This document shows positions 55,907 through 64,000 of a DNA stretch of 64,000 nt, one piece after another (the stretch's first letter is position 1; each line of letters begins with the position of its first letter). The position numbers and the translations under genes were made by a program. The DNA lies in contig CAVSPF010000003.1 of NCBI GenBank assembly GCA_963729995.1, positions 1,054,001-1,118,000 of the forward strand, written 5' to 3'. The notes below the pieces were generated by a model that was not told the origin of the DNA, searched no databases, and saw nothing but the letters and a program-made list of their open reading frames with translations. Source of the stretch: VRUE01 sp963729995 (lineage in GTDB: Bacteria; Actinomycetota; Thermoleophilia; Solirubrobacterales; 70-9).

Positions 55907-56671
55907 ATGCCCGCCACCTCGCATCCCGATCCCGAAAGGGGAATCTTCGAGACCCTGCTGGTGGCCGCGGGGCAACCGATTGAGCTGGACGCTCACCTGA
56001 GCAGGCTGGCGGCGAGCCTGACCGCGCTGTTTGGCGTCACCCCGCCGCAGGGGGCGCGAGACCTCCTTCTCGACGGCGCACGCGGGCTGCAGCTCGGCCG
56101 CCTGCGCCTGACGGCGGTCCCGCAACCCGGCGGGGACATCGCGCTGGAGGTCCGCGGCAGCGAGGTCGCGCCCTCGCTGGTCTTTCCCTCTGCCGCGCAG
56201 GCCGTCGCGCTCCGCAGCCTGGTCGTTCCCGGCGGGCTCGGCCCCCACAAGTGGGCGGACCGCGACCTGCTGGAGGGTGCCGAGGCGGCTGCGCGAGGCG
56301 CTGAGGCTGGGGCGCCGGGCGACTCGGTTCCGCTGCTGCTCGATCGCGACGGCGCCGTGCTGGAGGCTTCGCGCGCGAACCTCTTCGCGGTCCGCGACGG
56401 AGCGCTCAGCACGCCCCCGACCGACGGTCGCATCCTTCCCGGGATCGCGCGGGCGCGGGCGATCGAGATTGCCCGCGAGGCGCGAATCGAAACGCGCGAG
56501 GAGCCCATAGCTCTCGACGATCTGATCCTCGCGGACGCCGTCTTCCTCACCGGCTCGGTGCGCGGCGTCGAGCTCGTCCACTCGGTCGATGGGGTCGACC
56601 TTCACCCGGTTGGGGAGATCACCCGGCTTGTGGCCGAAGAGCTGCGGCGCCGTTGGCTGCACCCTCGCTGA
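55907..56671 (+). CDS. pabC: Aminodeoxychorismate lyase (class IV aminotransferase fold)
   Basis: A 254-residue PLP enzyme that releases p-aminobenzoate. The fold signatures are RGIFETLLV, the PLP lysine in GPHKWADRDLLEGAEAAA, and the phosphate/active-site stretch LLDRDGAVLEASRANLFAV followed by LPGIARARAIEIA. Divergence from pabB, the preceding step, supports the lyase over a branched-chain aminotransferase. Its end overlaps the next minus-strand gene by 53 bp. Confidence 0.85.
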   Translation: MPATSHPDPERGIFETLLVAAGQPIELDAHLSRLAASLTALFGVTPPQGARDLLLDGARGLQLGRLRLTAVPQPGGDIALEVRGSEVAPSLVFPSAAQAVALRSLVVPGGLGPHKWADRDLLEGAEAAARGAEAGAPGDSVPLLLDRDGAVLEASRANLFAVRDGALSTPPTDGRILPGIARARAIEIAREARIETREEPIALDDLILADAVFLTGSVRGVELVHSVDGVDLHPVGEITRLVAEELRRRWLHPR

Positions 56672-57008
56672 CGGAGGAGCGTTCCAGCGCCCGCAGCCGC
56701 GCCGCCACCCGGTCGGCATGCGCGGTGAACTCGTCCAGGCCGTACTCGTCCTCTGGGGCGGCGCGTGCCAGAGCGGGGCGCCCCGCGAGCATCGCGGCGC
56801 TTGCCCGCTCGGCGAGGTCCGCCGCCCGGCGCGCCTGCTCGGCTGCGTCGAGGGCGGCTACGCCGACCCTCATCACGGCCGCCTCGGAGGCCCGCGCCGT
56901 CGCCAGAGCCTCGTCGATTCGCACCACCAGCTCGCTGATCAGCGGAGGCCGGGCGCTCTCGGGCAGCAACCACTCCTGCGTGCTGTCGCGCATGGAGGCA
57001 TCCATCAT
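56619..57008 (-). CDS. Small alpha-helical hypothetical protein
   Basis: A 129-residue Ala/Arg/Glu-rich protein starting at ATG 57008 (or ATG 56993, MRDSTQEW). Heptad-like Ala and Arg runs (AALDAAEQARRAADLAERAS) predict a coiled coil; no cysteines, signal or membrane segment. Low complexity leaves some doubt that it is real, but the frame stays open and the N-terminus (LLPESARPPLISELVVRID) looks natural. It overlaps the end of pabC by 53 bp and is divergent from the malyl-CoA lyase-type gene. Confidence 0.5.
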   Translation of the reverse strand: MMDASMRDSTQEWLLPESARPPLISELVVRIDEALATARASEAAVMRVGVAALDAAEQARRAADLAERASAAMLAGRPALARAAPEDEYGLDEFTAHADRVAARLRALERSSVSEGAANGAAALRPQAG

Positions 57009-57111
57009 TAAGTGAATGTAGGGCGTGTGCAGGCGGCAAATGCGGCGAGCCGCGAGTCGGTACGTTCGTCTAGATTTCGGCGCCACCGAGCGAACTGAAC
57101 CGAGGAGCAGC

Positions 57112-58164
57112 TTGAGAAACCCCAGAGACTTCTTCCACCCGCTTGCGATAGGCGCCCCGGAGCCGCTGCGCGAGATCCCGGTCAAGCCGTCGCGGATGAT
57201 CCACTTCCTCGACTTCTCGAACGAGAAGATGGTCGCCAAGGCGGGTGCCATCGCAGAAAAGACCGACATTCTGCTCGGCAACCTCGAGGACGCGGTCCCG
57301 GTCGACCGCAAGGAGGCGGCCCGCGACGGCCTGATCAGGGCGGCCAAGGAGTCCGATTTCGGCCAGACCTCGCTGTGGACAAGGGTCAACTCGCTGGAGA
57401 GTCCCTGGGTGCTCGACGACCTGACCGAGCTGGTCACCGAGATCGGCGACAAGCTGGAGGTCGTGATGGTCCCCAAGGTCGAGGGCGCCTGGGACATCCA
57501 CTACGTCGACCGCCTGCTCGCCCAGCTGGAGGCGAAGGCGGGCCTGGAGCGGCCGATCCTGATCCACGCGATCCTCGAGACGGCGCAGGGCGTCGTCAAC
57601 CTGGAGGAGATCGCCGCCGCCAGCCCCCGCATGCAGGGGATGAGCTTCGGCCCCGCCGACCTCGCCGCCTCGCGGCGGATGAAGACCACCCGGGTCGGCG
57701 GCGGTCACCCCGGCTACCGGGTGATGGAGGACCCGGCCGATCCCGAGCACCCCGAGGCCGACCGGGTCAGCGCCCAGCAGGACCTCTGGCACTACTCGAT
57801 CGCCCGCATGGTCGATGCCTGCACGTCGGTCGGGATCCTGCCCTTCTACGGGCCCTTCGGCGACATCAAGGACACGGCCGGCTGCGAGACGCAGTTCCGC
57901 GCCGCCTTCCTGATGGGCTGCGTCGGCGCCTGGTCGCTGCACCCGGTCCAGATCGACATCGCCAAGAAGGTCTTCAGCCCGCCGCCCGACGAGGTCAGGT
58001 TCGCCAAGAAGGTGTTGGAGGCGATCCCGGACGGCCGCGGCGTCCACATGATCGACGGCAAGATGCAGGACGACGCCACCTGGAAGCAGTGCAAGGTGAT
58101 GGTCGAGCTGGCCGAGATGCTGGCCCAGAAGGACCCAGAGCTGGCTGAGACGTACGGGCTATAG
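57112..58164 (+). CDS. mcl: Malyl-CoA/beta-methylmalyl-CoA lyase-type enzyme (HpcH/CitE family)
   Basis: Expected to cleave methylmalyl-CoA to glyoxylate and propionyl-CoA, the last C-C cleavage of the ethylmalonyl-CoA pathway. I start at TTG 57112, 4 bases after GAGGAG, giving 350 residues. The TIM-barrel has PSRMIHFLDFSNEKM, the Arg/Glu-containing LLGNLEDAVPVDRKEAA (metal/substrate), MVPKVEGAWDI, HAILETAQGVVNLEEI (catalytic Glu) and SFGPADLAASR. It is somewhat longer than the proteobacterial enzyme. A citrate-lyase beta-like role is an alternative, but no lyase alpha/gamma genes are present. Confidence 0.82.
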   Translation: MRNPRDFFHPLAIGAPEPLREIPVKPSRMIHFLDFSNEKMVAKAGAIAEKTDILLGNLEDAVPVDRKEAARDGLIRAAKESDFGQTSLWTRVNSLESPWVLDDLTELVTEIGDKLEVVMVPKVEGAWDIHYVDRLLAQLEAKAGLERPILIHAILETAQGVVNLEEIAAASPRMQGMSFGPADLAASRRMKTTRVGGGHPGYRVMEDPADPEHPEADRVSAQQDLWHYSIARMVDACTSVGILPFYGPFGDIKDTAGCETQFRAAFLMGCVGAWSLHPVQIDIAKKVFSPPPDEVRFAKKVLEAIPDGRGVHMIDGKMQDDATWKQCKVMVELAEMLAQKDPELAETYGL

Positions 58165-58428
58165 CCCCGGCCCTCCAAGGGCTACCTGAAAATCGCTTGC
58201 CACCTGCGGATAAACCGGCACACTCCCAAGGGTGAACCTGCACGTTTCTGGGGGAAATCTGCACTCTTTCAGTTCGTAGCCAAATTTCGCATGTGCCTCG
58301 TTTCCGACACGCTAACGTGATTGAACGCATTTGCCGATGGGTGAGAAAGACTCAACTCTCAGCCAAAACGGCCCCGCATTAGATCTCCAAATCGAATAGA
58401 GCCACCCACCCTCGCTGTCCGCCGCCAC
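58165..58428 (+). promoter_or_regulatory. AT-richer leader region before the glycosylation cluster
   Basis: This 264-bp gap between mcl and the glycosyltransferase operon is less GC-rich than its surroundings and holds no convincing gene. It contains the short palindrome CACGCTAACGTG (58308-58319) followed by TTGAAC. It probably carries the promoter and leader of the cluster; I could not identify a riboswitch or a confident -35/-10 pair. Confidence 0.4.
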
Positions 58429-60045
58429 ATGCATCTCTCAGCCGACCTCCCGCTAGATCCCCACCTGTACGCCCACGCGCCTCGGCGCGAAGCCGTCGTT
58501 CAGGACCGGCCGACGCTGGGCAGCCTTCCTCGCTCCCGGCGGAGCCTCGGGTGGTGGCTGCTGCCCGTAATCGACCTGGTCGCCGCCTGTACCGCACTGG
58601 TCGTGATCGCTCTCGCGAGCGGCTTGCACCCGTTCCCGGCGCTTCCCGTGGCGCCACTGTTGCTGATCGTCGTGAACGGCGCGCTCGGGGTCTACGGACC
58701 GCGGCCCTCCAGGGGGGTGTTCGGCGGGGAGGATGGCATGGCATGGCCGGTGATCCGACTCCTCGCCGCGGCCCTCTTCGCCTGGTCGGCGTCGCTTCTG
58801 ACTCCCCTTGACGGTCCCGCGCAACTCGCCCTCTGGGGCCTGTTCATCGCGCTCGACGGCGGCATGCGAATGCTCGCGGCGCCGCTCCTGCGGCGACTGG
58901 ACAGGGTCGAGCGCTGGGTCCTCGTGGGCGACCAGTCGACCGCCGAGCGACTGCGTGCCTATGCGCCACTCAAGGCTTACGCAACCGTGGTCTGCGCCGT
59001 TCCTCCCTCCGAGGGCCCCGCGCCGGAGGGCGCGTCGCGAATCTCGGCACTGGAGGTCGTCGACCGCTACGCCGCCGACCGGGTGGTCATCGCCACCCAG
59101 CACGCCGATGATGAGGGCCTGCTGGAGCTGGTCAGGGCTTTCAAGTCGATCGGCGTGCCGGTCAGCCTGCTGCCTCGCCCCCTGGACCTGCTGGAGGCCC
59201 CGGCCGCCACCCCCAGCCAGGTCGGCGGCGTGCCCCTGATCGACGTCGAGGCGCTCGCCGCACGAGACTCCGTCCCCTACAAGGGTCCCGACCGCAGGCG
59301 GGACCGGCGCACGCGAGTGAGCGTCGTGGTCCCCGCGATGAACGAGGAGCGGAACATCGGGCAGGTTCTGAGCATGCTCCCCGACAACCTGCACGAGGTG
59401 ATCCTGGTCGACGCCAACTCTGAGGACGGGACGATCGAGGCCGCTTGCCGCGCCTATCCCAAGATCCGGGTGCTGACCCAGAGCGGGCGAGGCAAGGGTG
59501 ACGCTCTCCGCACCGGCTTCGCTGCGGTCACCGGCAATCTCGTGGTGATGCTCGATGCGGACGGCTCCGCGGACCCGGCCGAGATCCCGCGCTTCGTCGA
59601 AGCGCTGGAGGCGGGCGCTGACTTCGCCAAGGGCTCGCGCTTCCTGGAGGGGGGCGGAAGCGCCGACATCACGCCGCTGCGCCGCCTCGGCAACACCTTC
59701 CTCAGCGGCTCCGCCAACCTGCTTCACGGCACGCACTTCACGGACCTCTGCTACGGCTACAACGCCTTCTGGGCGCGCTGCCTGCCGTTCATCTCGGTCG
59801 ACGCACCCGGCTTCGAGGTGGAGACACTGATCAACCTCCGCATCGCCGGCGCCGGGATGAAGATCACCGAGGTGCCGAGCTATGAGTCCAAGCGGCTCTA
59901 CGGTCAGAGCAACCTGAAGACCTTCCGCGACGGCTTCCGCGTGCTCGGCACGATCCTCAGCGAGGGCCGCCAGCGACGCAGCATCCACCACGAGCGCCGG
60001 CCGGTCGTGCAGTCACCCAAGACGGCGACCTCCGCCGCCGCCTGA
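58429..60045 (+). CDS. WcaJ-like membrane/Rossmann half fused to GT2 glycosyltransferase
   Basis: A 538-residue protein of two unusual partners. Residues about 40-150 hold four hydrophobic segments and 160-275 a nucleotide-fold region (ERWVLVGDQSTAERLRAYAP, ADRVVIATQHADDEGLLELVRAFKSIGVPVSLLPRP in parts), the N-terminal half of polyprenyl-phosphate glycosyl-1-phosphate transferases. Instead of the catalytic sugar-phosphate transferase end, residues 295-538 are a GT2 enzyme: VSVVVPAMNEERNIGQVL, DxD at 376-378 (MLDADGSADP), SRFLEGGGSADI and CYGYNAFW, as in dolichyl-phosphate sugar synthases. It likely makes a polyprenyl-phosphate sugar or extends a glycan at the membrane. Confidence 0.85.
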   Translation: MHLSADLPLDPHLYAHAPRREAVVQDRPTLGSLPRSRRSLGWWLLPVIDLVAACTALVVIALASGLHPFPALPVAPLLLIVVNGALGVYGPRPSRGVFGGEDGMAWPVIRLLAAALFAWSASLLTPLDGPAQLALWGLFIALDGGMRMLAAPLLRRLDRVERWVLVGDQSTAERLRAYAPLKAYATVVCAVPPSEGPAPEGASRISALEVVDRYAADRVVIATQHADDEGLLELVRAFKSIGVPVSLLPRPLDLLEAPAATPSQVGGVPLIDVEALAARDSVPYKGPDRRRDRRTRVSVVVPAMNEERNIGQVLSMLPDNLHEVILVDANSEDGTIEAACRAYPKIRVLTQSGRGKGDALRTGFAAVTGNLVVMLDADGSADPAEIPRFVEALEAGADFAKGSRFLEGGGSADITPLRRLGNTFLSGSANLLHGTHFTDLCYGYNAFWARCLPFISVDAPGFEVETLINLRIAGAGMKITEVPSYESKRLYGQSNLKTFRDGFRVLGTILSEGRQRRSIHHERRPVVQSPKTATSAAA

Positions 60046-60060
60046 GGCATACAGGCCCGA

Positions 60061-61968
60061 ATGGCACCTCGGGCTGACCGAACAGCCGCCAACAGAGATA
60101 GCGTCGATGCCATGCAGGCCGATGCGGCGCGGGGCAAGCATGGCACCAAGCGCGGCGGGATGACGACCCCCAGGGCCGGCCGGGCGGACGTGCGGACCGG
60201 CCACGTCGCACCAATCGTCCTCTCCACCGGGGTGGGTCTTCTCGCCTGCTCGATCGCCAACATGCTGTCCCGAGCGACGCTCGCTCCGTCGCCGCTGATC
60301 TACTGGGCCGGGATCCTTCTCATCGCCCTGCCGGTCTTCTACCGGCTCACCTCGCGGGAGGCCTCGGCGGGCGAACGGCTGGCGCTGGTCTGCCTGCTGG
60401 GACTTGCCCTCTACGGCGTCAAAGTCATGCGCGACGCCCCACTCTTCACCTTCTCGGACGAGTTGATCCATGCTTTCAACGCAAACCAGATCGTGGAACA
60501 TCATCATCTTTTCCGCGCCAACCCGATCCTCAAGGTGACCTCGTATTACCCAGGTCTGGAGGGAGCGACATCGGCGCTGATGACGCTCACCGGGCTGTCG
60601 AGCTACGCCGCCGGCACGATCCTGGTCGGCGCCGCGCGGCTGTTGCTGACCGCCTCGCTGTTCCTGCTCTTCCAGCGCGTTGGCGGCTCGGCCCGAGCGG
60701 CGGGCTTGGGGGTCGGCATCTATACCGCCAACTTCAACTTCCTCTACTGGGGGGCGCAGTTCTCCTACGAGTCCCTCGCCCTGCCCTTGCTGCTGCTGGT
60801 CATCATGGCGCTGGCCGAGCGCGAACTCGCCCCGCGGGCGGCGCTGCGGGCCTGGGGCGTACCGGTGGTTCTGGCGATGGCGGCCATCGTCGTCACCCAT
60901 CACCTCACCTCATACGCGATGGCGGGGGTACTGATTTCGCTCTCGCTCGCCTACTGGTACGTCCACCGCAACTGGCGGCCGCCCAACCCATGGTCGTTCG
61001 CCGTCCTCGGCGTGGTCCTCGCTTTCATCTGGCTGGTGGTCGTCGCCAGCTCGACGGTCGGCTACCTCATGCCCCCCCTCGGCAACGCGGTGAAAGCAAT
61101 CGCGAACACGATCGGCGGCGAGAAGCCGCCTCGGAGCCTTTTCCAGAGCGAAAGCGCGACCATCCCGGCCACACCATTCCTGGCCAAGGCCGTGGCGCTC
61201 TTGGCGGTCGCCCTGCTGGCCGCGGGGCTGCCGTTCGGCCTGCGGGAGCTCTGGCGGCGCCACATGAAAAAGCCTCTCGCCCCGCTGTTCGGAATCGCCG
61301 CCGTGGGGTTCTTTGGCAGCCTTGCCCTGCGGTTGACGCCGCCTGCCTGGGAGACCGGGAACAGGGCGAGCGAGTTCCTCTTCGTCGGCCTTGCGTTCGT
61401 CCTCGCCTGTGCCTGCGTCGAGGCACTTCGCCGCTGGCGCGACCGAAGGCTCACCCGCCTCCTGATCGCGGGGGGGATCGGCTGGGTGCTTGTGGGCGGC
61501 ACCATCTCCGGCTGGCCCTGGGACTCCCAGCTCGCACAGCCGCTGCGGATCTCCGTCGGCGGCCACACGATCTCGTCGCCCCCGCTCGGCATGGCGGAAT
61601 GGGCCTCCGACCGGGTGCGGGGCGGACGCTTCGCGGCCACCACCGCCGACGCCAGCCTGCTGCTGGTCCCCGGCGGCAAGGTCGCGATGGCGGGGACCTC
61701 GCCCGACATCGAAGACCTGCTCAACGAGGAACGGCTGGCGGGCTGGGAGCTGCCGCTGCTGCGCGACAACCGCCTCCGCTACGTGGTCGCGGACCGCCGC
61801 GCCGTCGCCTCCGACAGCCTCCGCGGCTACTACTTCTCCCGCCGGGGCTCCCCGGCGGCGCAGCTCATGCCGAAGAGCGTCATCACCAAGTTCAACCGCG
61901 TGCCGGGGGTGGCGCGTATCTACACCAACGGCACGATCACCGTGTTCGACCTCGGAGCGCGGCGATGA
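60061..61968 (+). CDS. Large polytopic membrane protein, probable GT-C-like
   Basis: A 635-residue protein (if ATG 60061; ATG 60112 or 60160 are alternatives, none with a strong ribosome site). At least ten hydrophobic segments span about 60-480. Between helices 3 and 4 lies the acidic loop FTFSDELIHAFNANQIVEHHH with Asp-Glu, reminiscent of the catalytic aspartate loop of GT-C glycosyltransferases, followed by YYPGLE. The C-terminal 150 residues are soluble and outside (LLRDNRLRYVVADRRA). It probably uses a lipid-linked sugar, maybe that made by the preceding enzyme; exact family not assigned. It overlaps the next gene by ATGA. Confidence 0.75.
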   Translation: MAPRADRTAANRDSVDAMQADAARGKHGTKRGGMTTPRAGRADVRTGHVAPIVLSTGVGLLACSIANMLSRATLAPSPLIYWAGILLIALPVFYRLTSREASAGERLALVCLLGLALYGVKVMRDAPLFTFSDELIHAFNANQIVEHHHLFRANPILKVTSYYPGLEGATSALMTLTGLSSYAAGTILVGAARLLLTASLFLLFQRVGGSARAAGLGVGIYTANFNFLYWGAQFSYESLALPLLLLVIMALAERELAPRAALRAWGVPVVLAMAAIVVTHHLTSYAMAGVLISLSLAYWYVHRNWRPPNPWSFAVLGVVLAFIWLVVVASSTVGYLMPPLGNAVKAIANTIGGEKPPRSLFQSESATIPATPFLAKAVALLAVALLAAGLPFGLRELWRRHMKKPLAPLFGIAAVGFFGSLALRLTPPAWETGNRASEFLFVGLAFVLACACVEALRRWRDRRLTRLLIAGGIGWVLVGGTISGWPWDSQLAQPLRISVGGHTISSPPLGMAEWASDRVRGGRFAATTADASLLLVPGGKVAMAGTSPDIEDLLNEERLAGWELPLLRDNRLRYVVADRRAVASDSLRGYYFSRRGSPAAQLMPKSVITKFNRVPGVARIYTNGTITVFDLGARR

Positions 61969-62744
61969 GGGGGCATCGCGACCTGAGGACGGTGGTCTGG
62001 GCCGCGGCGCTCTGCGCGGCGCTCGCGCTCGTGCTGCCGTTCGGCGCCGTGCGGCTCGCGTTCGCCGCGCCGCTGACCCTCTTTCTGCCGGGCTACGCGA
62101 TCGGCTCCGCAACATTTGCGCGACACCCGATCGGGCGACCGCAGCTGCTGGCGCTGAGCGTGGGCTTGAGCCTTGCCGTGCTCACGCTCGGCAGCCTGGT
62201 CCTCAACTACCTGCCGGGGGGGCTGCGCGCCGGCTGGTGGGCGCTGCTTCTCGTGCTCGTCGTGCTTGGCGCCTGCCGGGCCGCGGCCCTGGCCCGGCCG
62301 CGGGCGGCGGCGGGCCCACCCGTGTGGCCCCGGCTGCGAGTTAGGCGCCTCGAGGGCATCCTGCTGGCCGGAGGCGCCCTGGCCGCAGCAGCGGCCCTGA
62401 CGCTGGCAATGACCCCGACGTCTGCAAAGAACGCAATCGGATACACGCAGCTCTGGATGCTGCCCGCCGGCAGCGCAAGCAGGCCGGCGGTAGAAGTCGG
62501 GGTGGGCAACGAGGAACAGGCGACGCACACCTACACGCTCCGGCTTCGAGCCGGCCACCAGCGGAGGCCGTTCAGCAGCCAGGAGCTGACGCTCGACCCG
62601 GGGCAGAGCCACGTCGTTGAAGTTCCGGCCCTGCCCGTGAGGCATGGTGGACGGGTCCGGATCGTCGCAACGCTTTTCCGGGCGGGACTGACCAACGTCT
62701 ACCGGCAGGCGACCGTCTGGATCCCGGGCGAGGCGCCGCGATGA
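61965..62744 (+). CDS. DUF1616-type membrane protein
   Basis: A 259-residue protein from ATG 61965. Four hydrophobic helices (about 8-50, 60-110 region, 130-150) precede an extracytoplasmic beta domain (WMLPAGSASRPAVEVGVGNEEQATHTYTL split over strands, ending AGLTNVYRQATVWI). The LTLFLPGYAIGSATF segment and the overall layout match DUF1616, a family found in archaeal and actinobacterial surface-polymer loci. It is coupled to both neighbours by four-base overlaps. Confidence 0.75.
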   Translation: MRGHRDLRTVVWAAALCAALALVLPFGAVRLAFAAPLTLFLPGYAIGSATFARHPIGRPQLLALSVGLSLAVLTLGSLVLNYLPGGLRAGWWALLLVLVVLGACRAAALARPRAAAGPPVWPRLRVRRLEGILLAGGALAAAAALTLAMTPTSAKNAIGYTQLWMLPAGSASRPAVEVGVGNEEQATHTYTLRLRAGHQRRPFSSQELTLDPGQSHVVEVPALPVRHGGRVRIVATLFRAGLTNVYRQATVWIPGEAPR

Positions 62745-63838
62745 CGCCACGCGCAGCCGCCGACCTCTCGGTCGACATCGTCGTTAACAACTACAACTAC
62801 GGCCGCTTCCTGCCCACCGCGATCGAGAGCGCCCTGGGGCAGAGCCACGAGCGGGTTCGCGTGATCGCCGTCGACGACGGCTCGACCGACGATTCCCGGC
62901 AGCTGCTGCGCGGATATGAGGACATGGTGACTGTCGTGCTGAAGGAGAACGGCGGCCAAGCCTCGGCGTTGAACGTCGGCCTGGAGCAATGCCGGGGCGA
63001 CATCGTCATCTTCCTCGACGCCGACGACACCCTCCGTCCGGACGTCGCCGCCCGCGCCGCCGACGCCTTCGCCGCCGACGCCGGCCTTGCCAAGGCGCAG
63101 TTCCGGATGGAGGTCATCGACGCGGAGGGCAAGCCGACCGGAATGGTCAAGCCCGCGCCGCACCTGCCGATGCCGAACGGCGACCTGGTCGGCGCCGAGC
63201 TCTCCTATCCCTATGACCTGGTCTGGATGTCGACCAGCGCCAACGCCTTCCGCGCCGACGCCCTGCGCCGCATCTTCCCCATCCCCGAGCGAGACTTCCG
63301 CATCTGCGCCGACTGGTACCTCGTCCACCTGACGACCCTGCTCGGCAGGGTTGTCTCGCTGGAGGAGATCGGTGGCGCCTACCGGATGCACGGCGCCAAC
63401 AGCTACGAGCCGCAGGCGGCAGAGCTGGATCTCGGCCGCATCCGCGAAACGATCGGCTTCGCCTGCGCCACCTCGCGCGAGCTGCTGAGCCTGGCCGAAA
63501 AGCTGGGTATTCCCCACCCGGACCGGATCCTCTCGCTGGCCGACCTCGCCAACCGAATCATCTCGCTCAGGCTGGACCCCGAGCGACACCCGATCCCGGA
63601 GGACCGGACCAACCGCTTGCTCCTCGACGCCGTTCGCGCCGCCGCACGCCGATCCAACGTCTCCACGCCGATGAAGTTGCTGTTCGTCGCCTGGTTCGCG
63701 TCGATGGCGATCATGCCGCGAACGCCGGCGCGGTGGCTCGCGATCCGCTTTGCCTTTCCGGCGCGCCGGGCCAAGCTCAACCGCCTTCTCGGCCGCCTGC
63801 AGCGGTCGGCCAGCGAGCAGGGGGACGCTCTCCCATGA
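62741..63838 (+). CDS. GT2-family glycosyltransferase
   Basis: A 365-residue GT-A enzyme: SVDIVVNNYNYGRFLPTAIE at the N-terminus, nucleotide-binding VIAVDDGSTDDS, KENGGQASALNVGLEQCRGD, and the DxD motif IFLDADD that holds the metal and sugar nucleotide. YRMHGANSYE is a usual acceptor-side motif. The C-terminal part is helical and basic, suggesting membrane contact. The donor sugar is unknown. It is part of the coupled cluster. Confidence 0.9.
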   Translation: MTPRAAADLSVDIVVNNYNYGRFLPTAIESALGQSHERVRVIAVDDGSTDDSRQLLRGYEDMVTVVLKENGGQASALNVGLEQCRGDIVIFLDADDTLRPDVAARAADAFAADAGLAKAQFRMEVIDAEGKPTGMVKPAPHLPMPNGDLVGAELSYPYDLVWMSTSANAFRADALRRIFPIPERDFRICADWYLVHLTTLLGRVVSLEEIGGAYRMHGANSYEPQAAELDLGRIRETIGFACATSRELLSLAEKLGIPHPDRILSLADLANRIISLRLDPERHPIPEDRTNRLLLDAVRAAARRSNVSTPMKLLFVAWFASMAIMPRTPARWLAIRFAFPARRAKLNRLLGRLQRSASEQGDALP

Positions 63839-64000
63839 GGGTGCTGCTGGTGCTGCCGATGGTTCCCCAGGCCGACGCCAAGAGCGCGATACCAAAGCTG
63901 CTCCACGCCGAGCTGATCGGGTTGCGCGAGCGCTGTGAGCTGACCGTGGTGACCTCGATCGGCGAGGACGTCGGCGAAGCGGAGGCGGCCGGGGAGCTCG
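63835..64000 (+). CDS. GT4-like glycosyltransferase, N-terminal fragment
   Basis: Only 55 residues are visible before the window ends. MRVLLVLPMVPQADAKSAIPKLLHAELIGL has the opening beta strand and acceptor-loop pattern of GT-B (GT4) glycosyltransferases. It starts at ATG 63835 overlapping the GT2 stop (ATGA), continuing the operon. Family placement is tentative. Confidence 0.6.
   Translation, partial: MRVLLVLPMVPQADAKSAIPKLLHAELIGLRERCELTVVTSIGEDVGEAEAAGEL

Noticed and set aside
58165..58428. Cyclic di-GMP or cyclic di-AMP riboswitch before the glycosylation cluster
   Set aside because: The conserved core sequences of those riboswitch classes could not be found in the region.

Overview
The window comes from the chromosome of a very GC-rich actinobacterium. 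Three things point to the class Thermoleophilia (Solirubrobacterales or a relative): the alaS-ruvX-mltG-aro-efp-nusB gene order, a complete coenzyme F420 pathway, and secreted proteins ending in the Ig-like domain style seen in that group. This placement is an inference from gene content; no ribosomal RNA is present. Overlapping ATGA/GTGA/TTGA stop-start junctions are very common, so much of the DNA is read as translationally coupled operons.

Layout. 0-18.4 kb is a mostly minus-strand housekeeping block: alaS, ruvX, mltG, aroE, aroC, a fused aroK-aroB, aroQ and an M24 peptidase, then (after a 3.7-kb interruption with a diguanylate cyclase, an M42 peptidase, an SDR and a secreted protein) efp, nusB, xseB, ispA and dxs. 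It supplies shikimate/chorismate, translation factors and isoprenoid precursors. 18.6-22.3 kb holds an ECF sigma factor fused to its own zinc-finger anti-sigma-like domain and a membrane anchor, a small secreted protein, an IscU-like/MnmA fusion, and tRNA-Leu(CAA). 22.3-30.5 kb is acyl-CoA metabolism (acetoacetyl-CoA synthetase, acyl-CoA carboxylase beta subunit, HMG-CoA lyase, a reductase) with an ABC exporter and an orphan AbiEi/DUF559 protein.

30.5-37 kb is the F420 locus: npdG-cofD-cofC-cofE on the plus strand, converging on a fused FO synthase (cofGH) plus a zinc alcohol dehydrogenase. The CofG half contains an in-frame stretch made of two long perfect or near-perfect palindromes, the most unusual signal in the window. 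37-42 kb carries an aquaporin, an orphan thiamine-precursor-type binding lipoprotein, and mntH/mntR with two clear 16-bp operators.

42-58 kb spreads the ethylmalonyl-CoA pathway over two strands: crotonyl-CoA carboxylase/reductase, ethylmalonyl-CoA mutase, a MaoC hydratase, an acyl-CoA dehydrogenase and a malyl-CoA lyase-type enzyme, mixed with rmuC, ygfZ, clpS, pabB and pabC. This set suggests acetyl-CoA assimilation without the glyoxylate cycle. 58.4 kb to the end begins a polysaccharide/glycosylation cluster with coupled genes: a GT2 fused to a WcaJ-like N-terminal half, a large membrane protein, a DUF1616-type protein, a second GT2 and the start of a GT4-like gene cut by the window edge. 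No CRISPR array, insertion sequence, phage gene or rRNA was seen.
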